Positions 18,117 through 28,494 of a stretch of 64,000 nucleotides of DNA are shown here, one piece after another. Origin of the DNA: an uncultured Cellulophaga sp. (lineage in GTDB: Bacteria > Bacteroidota > Bacteroidia > Flavobacteriales > Flavobacteriaceae); contig CANMEI010000010.1 in assembly GCA_947496695.1 (NCBI GenBank), forward strand, positions 62,001 to 126,000, in the 5' to 3' direction. Position 1 is the first letter of the stretch. Each line of letters opens with the position of its first letter. The notes under the pieces are model-generated. The model saw nothing but the letters and a program-made list of their open reading frames with translations, made no database searches and was not told the origin of the DNA. Position numbers and translations under genes: made by a program.

Positions 18117-18158
18117 TGGATTATTTTTTTATAATAGAAAATTAATCCATTATTTATT
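18108..18158 (+). terminator. Terminator of galK-galT
   Basis: A 16-bp stem (core AATAATGGATTA / TAATCCATTATT) with a 19-base T-rich loop, followed by TTTT; it overlaps the galT stop codon. Confidence 0.8.
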
Positions 18159-18205
18159 TTAATCAAAAGTTAAAGTAAAAACATAACTATTATTCTTTAG
18201 TTAGT

Positions 18206-18213
18206 TATATTTG
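18206..18213 (+). promoter_or_regulatory. Candidate -7 box before a small ORF
   Basis: TATATTTG matches the TAnnTTTG -7 consensus, 25 bp before the TTG start of the 64-residue ORF. No good -33 element is seen. Confidence 0.35.
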
Positions 18214-18238
18214 CTTATTACTAATCATTTTTAAGGCC

Positions 18239-18433
18239 TTGAATCACATTAAGTACGTACTGTTAACATCTGACAACAAATATGTTGTAGAATACCTCTT
18301 AAAGCAGCTTATTTTAAGTGATAGTATTACTGAAGCCTTAATTTTTGAAAGCCAAGAACTTGCAGTTGGTTTTAAAAAAATGCTAATTAAAGATTGTAAT
18401 TTAGTGTGTTCTATAAACACATATATTGATTAA
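18239..18433 (+). CDS. Small hypothetical protein (64 aa)
   Basis: A 64-residue ORF with a TTG start, lying after the galT terminator and ending 13 bp before the convergent SDR gene. The sequence (MNHIKYVLLTSDNKYVVEYL ... SINTYID) has a natural amino-acid composition and a mixed alpha/beta pattern resembling the first half of a small receiver- or ferredoxin-like fold. A possible -7 box precedes it. No family recognised, and it could be spurious. Confidence 0.4.
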   Translation: MNHIKYVLLTSDNKYVVEYLLKQLILSDSITEALIFESQELAVGFKKMLIKDCNLVCSINTYID

Positions 18434-18446
18434 TTATAACACAATT

Positions 18447-19265
18447 TTATCCAAAAGCTGATTCAACTGCACCACCGTCAATTCTTATATTTGAACCATT
18501 AATATAACTGGCGTGTTCAGAACATAAAAAAGTAACAACTGCACCTACTTCTTCAGTTGTTCCTCTACGTTGCATAGCAATATGTGGTCTATTATTTTTT
18601 ACAAACCATTTTACAGCTTCTTCAACTGAGCAATCTTTTTCTTTTGCTAATTCTTCCATCATAGCATCAGTCATTGGAGTTTCAATAAATGCTGGAGATA
18701 TGACATTGAATAAAATATTCTCTTTAGAATATGATCTTGACAAACATTTTGATAGGTTTATAATGGCTGCTTTGCACGCATTATATGGACTTTCATCTAC
18801 ATAAGGTTGAAAAGCATTTTCAGATGAAACCATAATCATACGACCCCATTTTAATTTTTGCATTTGAGGGATAAAAGCACGTGCGATTCTTACCGATCCC
18901 ATTAAATCAACGTCAATTGTTTTCATCCAATCTTCATCGGTCAATTTTAAAAAATCATCAGCAGCACCTCGTGCACCAGCAGCATGAAATATTATATGTG
19001 CACCTCCAAACTCATTTTCAATTTTAGACGCTAATGCTAATATATCATCGTTTTTTGATATATCAGCAGCAATTCCCATTACTTTAGCACCATTTGTGCA
19101 TTCTTTTTCTATTTGTTTAACAGCATTTTCTAAATCTTTATTTCCTTCTTTGTCTGATAGAATAATATTTACACCTTCTTTTGCCAAATATTTAGCAGTT
19201 TCAAAACCTATACCTGAATCTCCACCGGTTATTAGCGCATTTTTTCCTTTTATATTTAAGTCCAT
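18447..19265 (-). CDS. SDR-family oxidoreductase
   Basis: A 272-residue classical short-chain dehydrogenase: cofactor loop TGGDSGIGFETAKYL at 14-28, AAGARGA near 96, and an active site with Ser, Tyr and Lys in SSENAFQPYVDESPYNACKA. The acidic residue after the second strand (SDKEG) hints at NAD rather than NADP, which is tentative. A C-terminal INGSNIRIDGG closes the fold. It lies between galT and a sulfatase and diverges from the sulfatase, so oxidation of a sugar released from sulfated polysaccharide is plausible. The substrate cannot be read from sequence. Confidence 0.82.
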   Translation of the reverse strand: MDLNIKGKNALITGGDSGIGFETAKYLAKEGVNIILSDKEGNKDLENAVKQIEKECTNGAKVMGIAADISKNDDILALASKIENEFGGAHIIFHAAGARGAADDFLKLTDEDWMKTIDVDLMGSVRIARAFIPQMQKLKWGRMIMVSSENAFQPYVDESPYNACKAAIINLSKCLSRSYSKENILFNVISPAFIETPMTDAMMEELAKEKDCSVEEAVKWFVKNNRPHIAMQRRGTTEEVGAVVTFLCSEHASYINGSNIRIDGGAVESAFG

Positions 19266-19531
19266 ATGTTTTATAATTTATATAGATTAAAATTAGGGTA
19301 CCTCAACGTTATATATTGACTCAAAAGATTAAATGTATAATTGTAACAGATTATTTGTCAATTAAAATATTAAAAAGTATTAATTACATATGTTTAGTTT
19401 CAAAAAGTTAATGATTCTTTAAAAGAAAGATAATATTATTGCTCTTTGTTCTTTATCAAATATATTTATGCAAAATTTTAGAATAAATAAGGTAAAACTC
19501 TTATTTATTAATATTGAATTAAATATAACCA

Positions 19532-21112
19532 ATGAAAAGGAAGTTGAAATTGCCGTTACTTTTTGTAACAATTGTGCTTGTCGCATGTAATTCTGAAAAG
19601 AAAAATGAAGAAGAAAAAAAAGTCACTAATCAACAACCAAATATTATATACATATTGGCCGATGATTTAGGGTATGGTGATGTTCAATCGTATAATTCTG
19701 AAGGTAAAATACCAACACCAAATTTAAATGAAATGGCAAGTAATGGTGTTCGTTTTACAGATGCACATACGTCATCTGCTGTTTGTACACCAACGAGATA
19801 TAGTATTATAACAGGACGTTATAATTGGAGAACTTCTTTAAAACAAGGTGTCGTAAGTGGTTATTCTAAATCATTAATAAAACCTGAGCGTACTACCGTT
19901 GCTAGTATGTTAAAAACCCAAGGGTATACAACAGCTTTTATAGGTAAATGGCATATGGGATGGGATTGGGATATTACTAAAAAAGATTCTCTATACCCTA
20001 TTGATAACCTAAAATCTAGACCAGAAGTTAATTTTAATACCGATATTAAAAATGGGCCTAGATCACATGGTTTTGATTATTCTTTTGGTTTTTGTGGTTC
20101 TTTAGATATGCCCCCATATGTATATGTTGAAAATAATACACCAACAATGACACCTAAAAAAACAACAATTTCTGTTGATGATAAAGGTGTGTGGAGAAAA
20201 GGATTAACATCTGATGATTTTGACCATGCGAGTGTTTTACAAGATTTAACTGATAGGGCTGTGAATTATATAGAAGAAAAATCAAAAGGAGAAGAGCCTT
20301 TCTTTTTATATTTTCCATTGCCAGCACCACATACACCAATTTTGCCATCAACTGAGTTTTTAGGTAAAAGTAACACTAATATGTATGGTGATTTTGTAAT
20401 GCAAGTAGATGATGTTGTTCGTCAAATTAGAGAAACTTTAAAAAAACAAGGTATTTCAGAAAACACAATGATTGTTTTTACTAGTGATAATGGGTGTTCA
20501 CCAAAAGCAAATTTTAAAGAATTAGCTAAAGTAGATCATGACCCTAGTTATGAGTACCAGGGTATGAAATCAGATTTATATGAAGGTGGTCATAGAGTTC
20601 CTTTTATTGTCGAATGGCCAAATAAAGCATTAAAAAATGTGGTAGATAGTACTGCTATTTGCACCACTGATTTTTTTGCAACTTGTGCAACTATAACTGG
20701 TTATAAAACTAAAGATGATGAAGGTGAAGATAGTTTTAGTATGTTACCTTTACTAACAGGGGAAGGTAAAACAGAGATAAGAGATGTTATTGTTCATCAT
20801 TCTGTTGATGGTTCTTTTGCAATTACACAAGGAGATTGGAAGCTTTTAGTAGCTAAAGGTTCTGGAGGTTGGAGTTACCCATCTAATTGGCAAATTAACA
20901 ATCAAAAACTTGATTTACCAGAGATGCAGTTGTATAATTTAAAAGATGATATAGGAGAAACTAAAAATTTAATTACTGAAAAGCCAGAGAAAGCAATAGA
21001 GTTGAAAAATGTACTTAAAAAGTTAATTCTTGATGGTAGAAGTACACCAGGAGCCAAGCAACAAAATGATGCTATGGAAGATTGGAAACAAATTGAAACT
21101 ATAATTAATTAA
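19532..21112 (+). CDS. S1-family sulfatase lipoprotein
   Basis: A 526-residue type I sulfatase that hydrolyses sulfate esters using a formylglycine made from Cys85 in CTPTR (signature SSAVCTPTRYSIITGR). Metal-binding D44 and D45 in ILADDLGYGD and the later FTSDNGCS motif are present. It carries a lipobox (IVLVAC, Cys19) followed by a charged linker, so it is a lipoprotein at the outer membrane or periplasm. Cysteine-type sulfatases need an anaerobic- or FGE-type maturase, not seen here apart from the FGE-like fold in EgtB, which is not a maturase. Carbohydrate sulfate is the likely substrate from context; the exact subfamily is not determined. Confidence 0.92.
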   Translation: MKRKLKLPLLFVTIVLVACNSEKKNEEEKKVTNQQPNIIYILADDLGYGDVQSYNSEGKIPTPNLNEMASNGVRFTDAHTSSAVCTPTRYSIITGRYNWRTSLKQGVVSGYSKSLIKPERTTVASMLKTQGYTTAFIGKWHMGWDWDITKKDSLYPIDNLKSRPEVNFNTDIKNGPRSHGFDYSFGFCGSLDMPPYVYVENNTPTMTPKKTTISVDDKGVWRKGLTSDDFDHASVLQDLTDRAVNYIEEKSKGEEPFFLYFPLPAPHTPILPSTEFLGKSNTNMYGDFVMQVDDVVRQIRETLKKQGISENTMIVFTSDNGCSPKANFKELAKVDHDPSYEYQGMKSDLYEGGHRVPFIVEWPNKALKNVVDSTAICTTDFFATCATITGYKTKDDEGEDSFSMLPLLTGEGKTEIRDVIVHHSVDGSFAITQGDWKLLVAKGSGGWSYPSNWQINNQKLDLPEMQLYNLKDDIGETKNLITEKPEKAIELKNVLKKLILDGRSTPGAKQQNDAMEDWKQIETIIN

Positions 21113-21128
21113 TAACTTCATATAAAAA

Positions 21129-21168
21129 TAAATAAACCCTCTAAATTTATTTTTAGAGGGTTTATTTA
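21129..21168. terminator. Bidirectional terminator between sulfatase and tamL
   Basis: A perfect 17-bp stem (core AAACCCTCTAAA / TTTAGAGGGTTT) with a 6-base loop and flanking A/T tracts, between convergent genes. Confidence 0.92.
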
Positions 21169-21169
21169 T

Positions 21170-23479
21170 TTAAAAAGGATACCCAATAGCAAAATTGAAC
21201 ATTAAATTATCATCTCCGCCGTCAAAAAAAGGAATTCTACTACGTTCGCCTTCATCGTAATAAGGTACTCGAAAAGGAGAGGCTAAATCAAAACGAATAA
21301 CAAAACTTTGTATATCAACTCTTAATCCGAAACCTACACCAGCACCCAATTCCTTTATCCAGTTGCTGCTAAATTTGCCTTTACTACTTAATTCCTCAAG
21401 AAAAGCAATATCATCGTCAGTGTCATCATCTGATACTTCTAAATCATATGTAAGCCATATATTTCCAACATCAGCAAAAAGTGCTCCTTTTAAATAAGAA
21501 AAAATAGGAAAACGGTACTCAAGGTTAGCTTCCAGTTTTAGATTACCTGATTGGTCGTAATATGAGCTAGTATCATCATCATCAGAATAAAAAGTTCCAG
21601 GCCCTAATGATCTAATTTGAAATGCTCGAACACTATAAGCTCCACCAGAGAAAAACTGTTTAGCGTAAGGCAATGTAGAAGAATTACCATAAGGTATTCC
21701 TAAACCTCCATAAGCACGAGCTATAAGTGCATTTTCATTATTCCAACGGTGATAAAACCTAAAATCAGCATCTATTTTTGCATATTGTGCATAATCTAAA
21801 CCAAAAGCAGTATAACTACCACCTGTTAAAAGGTTTAAAGTATTACCTGCAATATCAAAATTGGTAGAGAAATATATGGGATTGGTTTTATCTTCATCAA
21901 CTAATTCATTATATGTAAATTTATAATTAAGACCAGCAATAAATTGTTGTTCAAAACTACTTTCTAAATAGGAGTTTTCATCTAATATTTCCTCAAACTC
22001 TTCAGTAGTATTACTTAAATTTACATAATTTATACTTATAGGATTAAGCTCATGGTAAACGTATTTGTTTTCATTCCACAGATAACCAAAAGAACTTGTT
22101 AAAGATGTAAGTGTATATAAATCAGTTCTATTTAAAAATTCGAATCCTAAACTAATTTTAGTTTTAGGAACATTATCTTTAAACCAACTAGGTGAAAATG
22201 GCACCAACCTCGGAATAATTAAATCAGTGGTTAAACCACCTCCAATACTACTATTACTATCACTAGCTGTTAATTGAACTTCATAAGAGAAATTACCTGT
22301 AATACTTAAAGTTTCACCACCACCAAAAACATTTCGGTTACTATGAGAAATTGATATTCCTGGACCTGTGAATCCGTTAGATTTTGTTAAACCTTGTAAC
22401 TCAATTCGAGCAGATCTTTTAGTTAAAGGTGATAAATAAATATCCATATCTAATGAGCCTGCATCATCAATAACAGTTGTCGTATCTTTTTCTTTAAATT
22501 GAATATTTACATATTTGTAACTTCCTATTGATGATAACCTGTTGCTAGTAAGCCTTGCAGTATTTGCATTGTATTTTTCGCCTTTTTTAAAAAGAATATA
22601 TGGTTCTAGTCTCTCTGGTTTAAAAAATTCATTTTCTTGAATAAAATTGATTCTGTTAACAATACTATTTTCTTCTACAGATGTAGAATCTTCAATAGTA
22701 TATTTTGGATAAACTGTAATGGAATCAATTGTGTAAGGGATAGTAGATTTTTGTGGAGTATTTTTTTTAAGTCGTAGTAATAAATCAAATTTACGAGTTT
22801 CATACCTACTTGTATCTGCTTCAAAAATCAAAAAATCAGAATTAAAATTATAATACCCTCTTTGTTTTAATTGATTGTCTATACGTTCACGTTCGTATTT
22901 TAATAAAGCTAAATCAAATCTACTACCAGGTTTAATAGGAGTATTAGTTAATATTTTTTTAATCTCTGCATAAACAAGAGTTGAATCGTTTTGAAGCTCA
23001 AGTTTTTCTAAGCGATAGGGTTTTGGCAAAGTTGCTGTATATTTAATACTGCCGTATTTTGGCGTGGTAGTAATATCAGAACTTACTCTATTATAAAAAA
23101 AACCTTTATTATCTAATCGGTTACGCATTAAATTTTCAACACGTTGCGGATCAACATCTGATAAGTAAACAGGTTCTTCTCCAAATTTTTTATTTAACCA
23201 TTTATTTATAAAACCGAGTTTATCTTTTTGTGATTTAAAATGATAATACAAACCTAAACGCATTCCTAAAAATTTAGAATTTGGTTGTGATGGAATTAAA
23301 GTATATAACTCTTCTTTAATTTTTTTAGTGCTTAATGTATCTTCTTTGGCTTCTAAAATTATTTCAGATCCTGTGTATAAAACTTCTCCTTGTGGTACGT
23401 ATTTAGATATTCCGCATGAGTAGCTAATAAGGACAACCAAAATGCTAATTAAATAAGTATGTTTAAAATTCTTTTTCAA
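21170..23479 (-). CDS. tamL: Lipidated TamA/BamA-like Omp85 outer-membrane protein
   Basis: A 769-residue Omp85-superfamily protein. The start is TTG; the signal peptide MKKNFKHTYLISILVVLISYSC carries a lipobox with Cys22, so the protein is lipidated, unlike proteobacterial TamA. POTRA-like domains follow (roughly 30-400), then a 16-strand barrel with FSGGAYSVRAFQIRSLGPG, the conserved surface loop 6 (VRGF/Y-like) motif, and a C-terminal DNLMFNFAIGYPF. tamB lies 50 bp upstream on the same strand, so the pair forms an envelope assembly or lipid-transfer operon. Name follows the Bacteroidota lipidated TamA homologue; the exact cargo is unknown. Confidence 0.86.
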   Translation of the reverse strand: MKKNFKHTYLISILVVLISYSCGISKYVPQGEVLYTGSEIILEAKEDTLSTKKIKEELYTLIPSQPNSKFLGMRLGLYYHFKSQKDKLGFINKWLNKKFGEEPVYLSDVDPQRVENLMRNRLDNKGFFYNRVSSDITTTPKYGSIKYTATLPKPYRLEKLELQNDSTLVYAEIKKILTNTPIKPGSRFDLALLKYERERIDNQLKQRGYYNFNSDFLIFEADTSRYETRKFDLLLRLKKNTPQKSTIPYTIDSITVYPKYTIEDSTSVEENSIVNRINFIQENEFFKPERLEPYILFKKGEKYNANTARLTSNRLSSIGSYKYVNIQFKEKDTTTVIDDAGSLDMDIYLSPLTKRSARIELQGLTKSNGFTGPGISISHSNRNVFGGGETLSITGNFSYEVQLTASDSNSSIGGGLTTDLIIPRLVPFSPSWFKDNVPKTKISLGFEFLNRTDLYTLTSLTSSFGYLWNENKYVYHELNPISINYVNLSNTTEEFEEILDENSYLESSFEQQFIAGLNYKFTYNELVDEDKTNPIYFSTNFDIAGNTLNLLTGGSYTAFGLDYAQYAKIDADFRFYHRWNNENALIARAYGGLGIPYGNSSTLPYAKQFFSGGAYSVRAFQIRSLGPGTFYSDDDDTSSYYDQSGNLKLEANLEYRFPIFSYLKGALFADVGNIWLTYDLEVSDDDTDDDIAFLEELSSKGKFSSNWIKELGAGVGFGLRVDIQSFVIRFDLASPFRVPYYDEGERSRIPFFDGGDDNLMFNFAIGYPF

Positions 23480-23529
23480 ATTTGTTGCTTTGTATATGAT
23501 GTGTCCATACTCTTTATTAAGTATGTACT

Positions 23530-26500
23530 TTATTCCTCTTTCTTATTTTTGTCTATGTCCTCTTTTTTTATTGGGTTGAATAACTCGCTAAAACTATTGA
23601 ATTCTTTATTAAAAATTAAAGCGACACCTGTAATAATAAGTTGCCCGTCAATTATGTTTTCATATTCATTTTTACGAAACCCCTTTAAACGGTACCTCCC
23701 ATCTTCAGATAATAAATATTCTAAACTCACATTACCAATTATAGGAGTTTCTTCGTCTTCGGTTTGAGCGCTTCCTTCAACATCGACTGTACTTCCTGCA
23801 GTAACTATTAACCTATTATTAAAAAGTTTTTTCTGAGCATTAATATTTAGTTGAGTTCTGTCTTCTTCAGTGTCGCCAGAATAATCAGTATAGCTATCAA
23901 AGTCAAAACCTAATTCAAAACCAGAATTACCTAATAACTTATCTGAAAATGTATTTAATTGATCAGAAAGTACTTTGCTAACATTATTTCGAGCTATAGT
24001 TGCAGTTCCGCCACTACTACCATCACTACCAGAAGTAGGGAAGAAACGATTTAATGTTAATAATGAAAAAACTTGTTTATTTAATTCCGATTCTTGTTCG
24101 TTTAGTTGTTGTACTTGTTCGTAAACAGTACCACTTAATGAGCTTTGTTCATCTTCTGGCATATCTAAAGCAAACGAGATTTCTGGAGCTAATATTTGAC
24201 CATCTACATTTAAATAGACTAAAAATGAAAGTACTTGTTGGTATTTACTTGATACACTAGAATCTTCACCAGAAGTAAGACTAGACATTAACGGACTTGC
24301 AGATGCATCTACATTATAAATAGCGGTCACATCTAAATCAGCATCCGTTGGGCTTCCGTTCCAAGTAATAGTGCTGCCAGTTTTGATTGTAAATTTTCGT
24401 TTTACGACATTGTACAGTATAGTTTCATAATGCCCGTTGTTTAATTCATACCTACCAGACAAACTCATCACACCAGTAGAATTCATCCCGAATTTTAAAT
24501 TAGCTTCTCCCGAAACTTGAAGATTATCTCCTGTTTTTTCATCAATAATTACGTTAAATACAGCATCATTGTCAATTTCTAATATTGTATTTACTTTATA
24601 GCCTTTTAATACTGATGTAGATTCTTCTTCTTTATTTCGGGTAAGAATAGCATCAGGGTTTTCTTGATTAACAAAAATTACGACTCCGTCTCTTTCTTCA
24701 ATATCTAATTGTGATTCAGGAATTATATAGGTAATATCAGTATTTTCATCTATCCTAAATAAACCAGAAACTACAGGTAAATTTAAATCTCCTTTTATAG
24801 TAATATCAGCATCCATACTCGCTTTTCCGTAAAAAAGCTCACTGTCTTCTTTTGTAGAATTCATCACCTGAAATCCGTCTGCTTTTAGGCTAAGGTCAAA
24901 AGAAGGGTTAGTAAGTGATTTAGTTTTAATAGACCCGTCAACGGCAAAAGTATCATTGTTGCTGTCATTTATTTTAAAATTATTTAGATAGATTCCTGAG
25001 TTATCTATTTCAAGTGTTTCATTCGTTATTTTGAAAAAGGCATTTAGAGCAGCTACTGTAAATTCTGTATTATTAAAATCAAAGTTACCTTCGTAAACAG
25101 GGTTGGTTGTTGTTCCACTGACTTTTATATTTCCTGAAATATTACCAGCAGTATTTGTTATAGCGTTATTAGAAAAAGATTCTAAAACTTGTAAACCCAA
25201 TTTATTCAGCATTAAATCTAAATTTAGGTTAGCGCCAGTTTCAGATGCGGCATAGTCTCCGAGAAGATCCATATCAATATCCCCATCTTTTAAAGCCATA
25301 TCAAAATTATACTTTGCATTTCCGGTAGAATTAGCTTTTAAACTAAGGTTGCCTAGCGGATTTTGTAGTGCAGTTAATTGTTTAATGTTAAAATTAGCTA
25401 CGATACCAGTTGCTCCAAAAGGGTTTTCAATAATAAAACTCCCATCCACCAAACCAGAAGCTAAAGCTTCGTCAGGGTTAAGTAGACTTAAAAATGTCTG
25501 TAGTTTAAAATTGTCAAATACAATACCTAAATGTTCTTTTTTAGTTCCATTTATAGAGTTACTTATTGATAATTTTTGAGTGTCTTTTTTTAAAGTTACA
25601 TTTTTAAAAACTACGCTATTTTTTCCAATTCTAATATTGTTATTTTCAGGTATTGACCATTGCTTTTTATTGAAAATTAGTTCTTCTGGTTTAATATGTA
25701 ATTTGATAGTATCATTAGCTAAAGCAACCTCTGAACCAATATGTAGTAGTTTTTGTTTGTCATCATAAGAGGTGAAATCTAATAGCATTACATTATTCTT
25801 CAAGTTACCTTCAAAAATTGTTTTTTTAATTAAAATAGGATCAGATGATAAGCCATTTACACTAGCTGTAAAATTTAGGTCTGTAGCATTACCATTTATT
25901 AAAATACTTAGACTATCAATAGAACTTCTGATATACATTGTTGCAGGAATAAGTAGTGATGCATTGAGTTTTTTTGATGCAGCATTAAAGTTTGCTTTTA
26001 TTGAAATTGTATCTAATTTTTCTACATTTTTCAGAAAAACTTCAGTCAAGATTGGGGTAGGTTTTAATGTGAAATCCATATTCATTACTATAGGATTCAC
26101 ATCTGTATTTTCTACAATACTATCAGAAAAATAATTATTTATTTGAGCTTTTATTGCAGTACTAAGTTTATCAACTGAACCATTCGCTCTTAAATTACCG
26201 TTTAAAAATTTGCTATTAACTGTTATGTTAGTATTATTAGAATCAATTTTAGTATTTAGTTCCACACTACTCATTCGGTAAGGTTGATCATTAAACACAG
26301 CAATTGTTTCAATTATTTTAGTATTCAATTCAAAATCAGCAACATTTCCTTTAAATTCAGCATTTAACTGAGTAGCCATTTTTATATTTTCATTGGTTAC
26401 ACCTAATGCGTATAAATCGGCACCAATTACATTTAATTTTAATTTGATAGCAGAAGTAATAGAATCTAAATTAAGATTTGTAATTGCTTTAATATTCAGG

Positions 26501-28494
26501 TTTTTATCTTTAAAGTTTAGGTTTATATCTCCTTTCCCTTTTGCTATTTCTCCATTTAAATTTAGACTTGAAAAATCATATTTTTTATACTCTAATTGCG
26601 TGAAATCACTACTTAATTTAGCATTTAAGGTGTTTAAACTAGAGCCACTACCAGATACATTCATAGTCAAAGAAAGATCTCCTAGCTCTTTATTTTTAAG
26701 TAATTTATCTAATTGTAGTGTATCCACCTTTAAGTTTCCTGTAAATGCTAGTTGTGTTGAGTTAGTATATTCTCCAATTATTTTAGCAGTTCCCTCTGGT
26801 GTTTTTAGTATTATTTCTCCTATAGCATTAGTCGCGGTACCACTAGCAATAGCATTTAATTGTATTGTATTGGGTATTGAAATTCCAAGATCATTTTCTG
26901 AAACAAAATTTAAAATGTCATTTCTGTTTGAAGATGTTTTTATAGTTTTAAAATCAAAAAATAATAAATCTGGTTGCATTAGGTTGCCAAGTTCACCTTG
27001 TGCTAGAAGTTGAGTGTTATCACCCCAATTAATTATTAAATCAGGAATTTGTATGGATTTTAAACTTCCAGAAGCAGTTATATTTCCAGTAATAGATTTG
27101 TTAGCTACTTTGCTTACATATTCATTGTTTGCTATTTCTGGTTGAAAAATAAAAGCATCAGATACATTTATTGAAAACTGTGAAAGATTTAGGTTTATAA
27201 AAGTTTCTTCTGGAGTGTTAATCAATTGTTGCATTTCATTATATTTTAATGAAGCATTGCCATACACGGCACTATTGTTTGTTTGTAATTTTAGATTTGT
27301 AATTGTAACATCAGAATTATTTAATTGAGCCTCAAAACCAAAGTTTTTTAATTGAAATCCACTTTTTTCATTAAAAGAAAACTTTTCTAATGATAGGTTA
27401 GCTTTCTCTTTTATGTAATTAATGTTTTGTGCGTTTAAATTTAAATTAGAAATAGCTAAAGCATTAGCATTAAAACTTCCTTTTATTGCTTCTTGATTAC
27501 CTACTTGGTAATCAATTGAATTATTTTCTAATTCTAATCTTTTAAGTGTAAAATTATACTCGGGCCATTCAAATACTGATAAATTATCAGTTTCAGTAAT
27601 TTCTGTTGATGCCAGATCTTTAGTTTTATAACTAATATTTGAATTATTAAGTGCAAGTTTATCTATGCTAATTTCATTTGTATTTAAATTAGCTTTATTT
27701 GATTCTAACTTAAAATTACCAATATTTACACTACCAATTTGGTTATCAGGAACTGAGGTGTAGTTTGCTTTTACATTCTCTAAATTCAAATCACCTATTC
27801 CTATGTAAGGTAGTTGTGTAGAAGTAGAGTCTTCAGTTGTAATAAAAGGTTTTGTTTGTTTATAATTGACGTCAGAATTACGTAATGTAAAATCATCAAC
27901 TTCAAAATGCATGTTATCTAAATCCAATTTATCCATATCAAGTTCAACTTCACCTAAATGAACAGCACTTTCAATGCCTAAAAAACCATCGTTATAATTA
28001 ATATCAAAATCTGTTAAATTAATTGTGCCAATAGAAATATTTAAAGGTTCAGATTCTGTAGTAGTTTGCAACGTATCCGTTGTTGTAAAGGCATCAATCA
28101 AAAAACTAAAATTAAAATTTTCTGAATCCTTTTTTCTTGTAACATTAGCTTTTAGTCCTCTCCAATCTAAAGAGTTCAAAGCTATTCCACTTCCTGTAAT
28201 TAATGGTTTAAAAGGAATATTAGCTTCTAATGATTTAGAATATATTAAAGTGTCGCCTGTTTTATCTTCTAGGTATAAACCTTCTAAATAAAGATGTCCA
28301 GAAAAAGTAATAAAAAGTTTATCAATACTAATTTCAGTTTGAGTTTTATTAGAAACATAATCAACTATTTTATTTATAATAATATCTTGTCCCCACTGGC
28401 TTCTTATAAATAATATAATACTTATAAATAGCAGTAATATTACAGCAAAAACTTTAAGTAATCGCTTAAAAATACGTGATTGTTTCTTTTTCAT
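23530..28494 (-). CDS. tamB: TamB/DUF490-family translocation and assembly module protein
   Basis: A 1654-residue protein with one N-terminal inner-membrane anchor (LLKVFAVILLLFISIILFI, about 13-31) and a very long periplasmic beta-rich body typical of AsmA/TamB bridge proteins. The C-terminal TamB domain (roughly 1150-1600) includes YELNNGHYETILYNVVKRKF and the repeated FDLSLKADGFQV-type strands. Such proteins form a hydrophobic groove thought to carry phospholipid between membranes. The ATG at 28494 is preferred to an upstream TTG at 28506. It is the first gene of a two-gene operon with tamL. Identification of the family is firm. Confidence 0.9.
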   Translation of the reverse strand: MKKKQSRIFKRLLKVFAVILLLFISIILFIRSQWGQDIIINKIVDYVSNKTQTEISIDKLFITFSGHLYLEGLYLEDKTGDTLIYSKSLEANIPFKPLITGSGIALNSLDWRGLKANVTRKKDSENFNFSFLIDAFTTTDTLQTTTESEPLNISIGTINLTDFDINYNDGFLGIESAVHLGEVELDMDKLDLDNMHFEVDDFTLRNSDVNYKQTKPFITTEDSTSTQLPYIGIGDLNLENVKANYTSVPDNQIGSVNIGNFKLESNKANLNTNEISIDKLALNNSNISYKTKDLASTEITETDNLSVFEWPEYNFTLKRLELENNSIDYQVGNQEAIKGSFNANALAISNLNLNAQNINYIKEKANLSLEKFSFNEKSGFQLKNFGFEAQLNNSDVTITNLKLQTNNSAVYGNASLKYNEMQQLINTPEETFINLNLSQFSINVSDAFIFQPEIANNEYVSKVANKSITGNITASGSLKSIQIPDLIINWGDNTQLLAQGELGNLMQPDLLFFDFKTIKTSSNRNDILNFVSENDLGISIPNTIQLNAIASGTATNAIGEIILKTPEGTAKIIGEYTNSTQLAFTGNLKVDTLQLDKLLKNKELGDLSLTMNVSGSGSSLNTLNAKLSSDFTQLEYKKYDFSSLNLNGEIAKGKGDINLNFKDKNLNIKAITNLNLDSITSAIKLKLNVIGADLYALGVTNENIKMATQLNAEFKGNVADFELNTKIIETIAVFNDQPYRMSSVELNTKIDSNNTNITVNSKFLNGNLRANGSVDKLSTAIKAQINNYFSDSIVENTDVNPIVMNMDFTLKPTPILTEVFLKNVEKLDTISIKANFNAASKKLNASLLIPATMYIRSSIDSLSILINGNATDLNFTASVNGLSSDPILIKKTIFEGNLKNNVMLLDFTSYDDKQKLLHIGSEVALANDTIKLHIKPEELIFNKKQWSIPENNNIRIGKNSVVFKNVTLKKDTQKLSISNSINGTKKEHLGIVFDNFKLQTFLSLLNPDEALASGLVDGSFIIENPFGATGIVANFNIKQLTALQNPLGNLSLKANSTGNAKYNFDMALKDGDIDMDLLGDYAASETGANLNLDLMLNKLGLQVLESFSNNAITNTAGNISGNIKVSGTTTNPVYEGNFDFNNTEFTVAALNAFFKITNETLEIDNSGIYLNNFKINDSNNDTFAVDGSIKTKSLTNPSFDLSLKADGFQVMNSTKEDSELFYGKASMDADITIKGDLNLPVVSGLFRIDENTDITYIIPESQLDIEERDGVVIFVNQENPDAILTRNKEEESTSVLKGYKVNTILEIDNDAVFNVIIDEKTGDNLQVSGEANLKFGMNSTGVMSLSGRYELNNGHYETILYNVVKRKFTIKTGSTITWNGSPTDADLDVTAIYNVDASASPLMSSLTSGEDSSVSSKYQQVLSFLVYLNVDGQILAPEISFALDMPEDEQSSLSGTVYEQVQQLNEQESELNKQVFSLLTLNRFFPTSGSDGSSGGTATIARNNVSKVLSDQLNTFSDKLLGNSGFELGFDFDSYTDYSGDTEEDRTQLNINAQKKLFNNRLIVTAGSTVDVEGSAQTEDEETPIIGNVSLEYLLSEDGRYRLKGFRKNEYENIIDGQLIITGVALIFNKEFNSFSELFNPIKKEDIDKNKKEE

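Noticed and set aside
24054..28291. Several plus-strand open frames of 60-200 codons opposite tamB
   Set aside because: They lie antisense inside a well-supported gene, have skewed composition and no family features.
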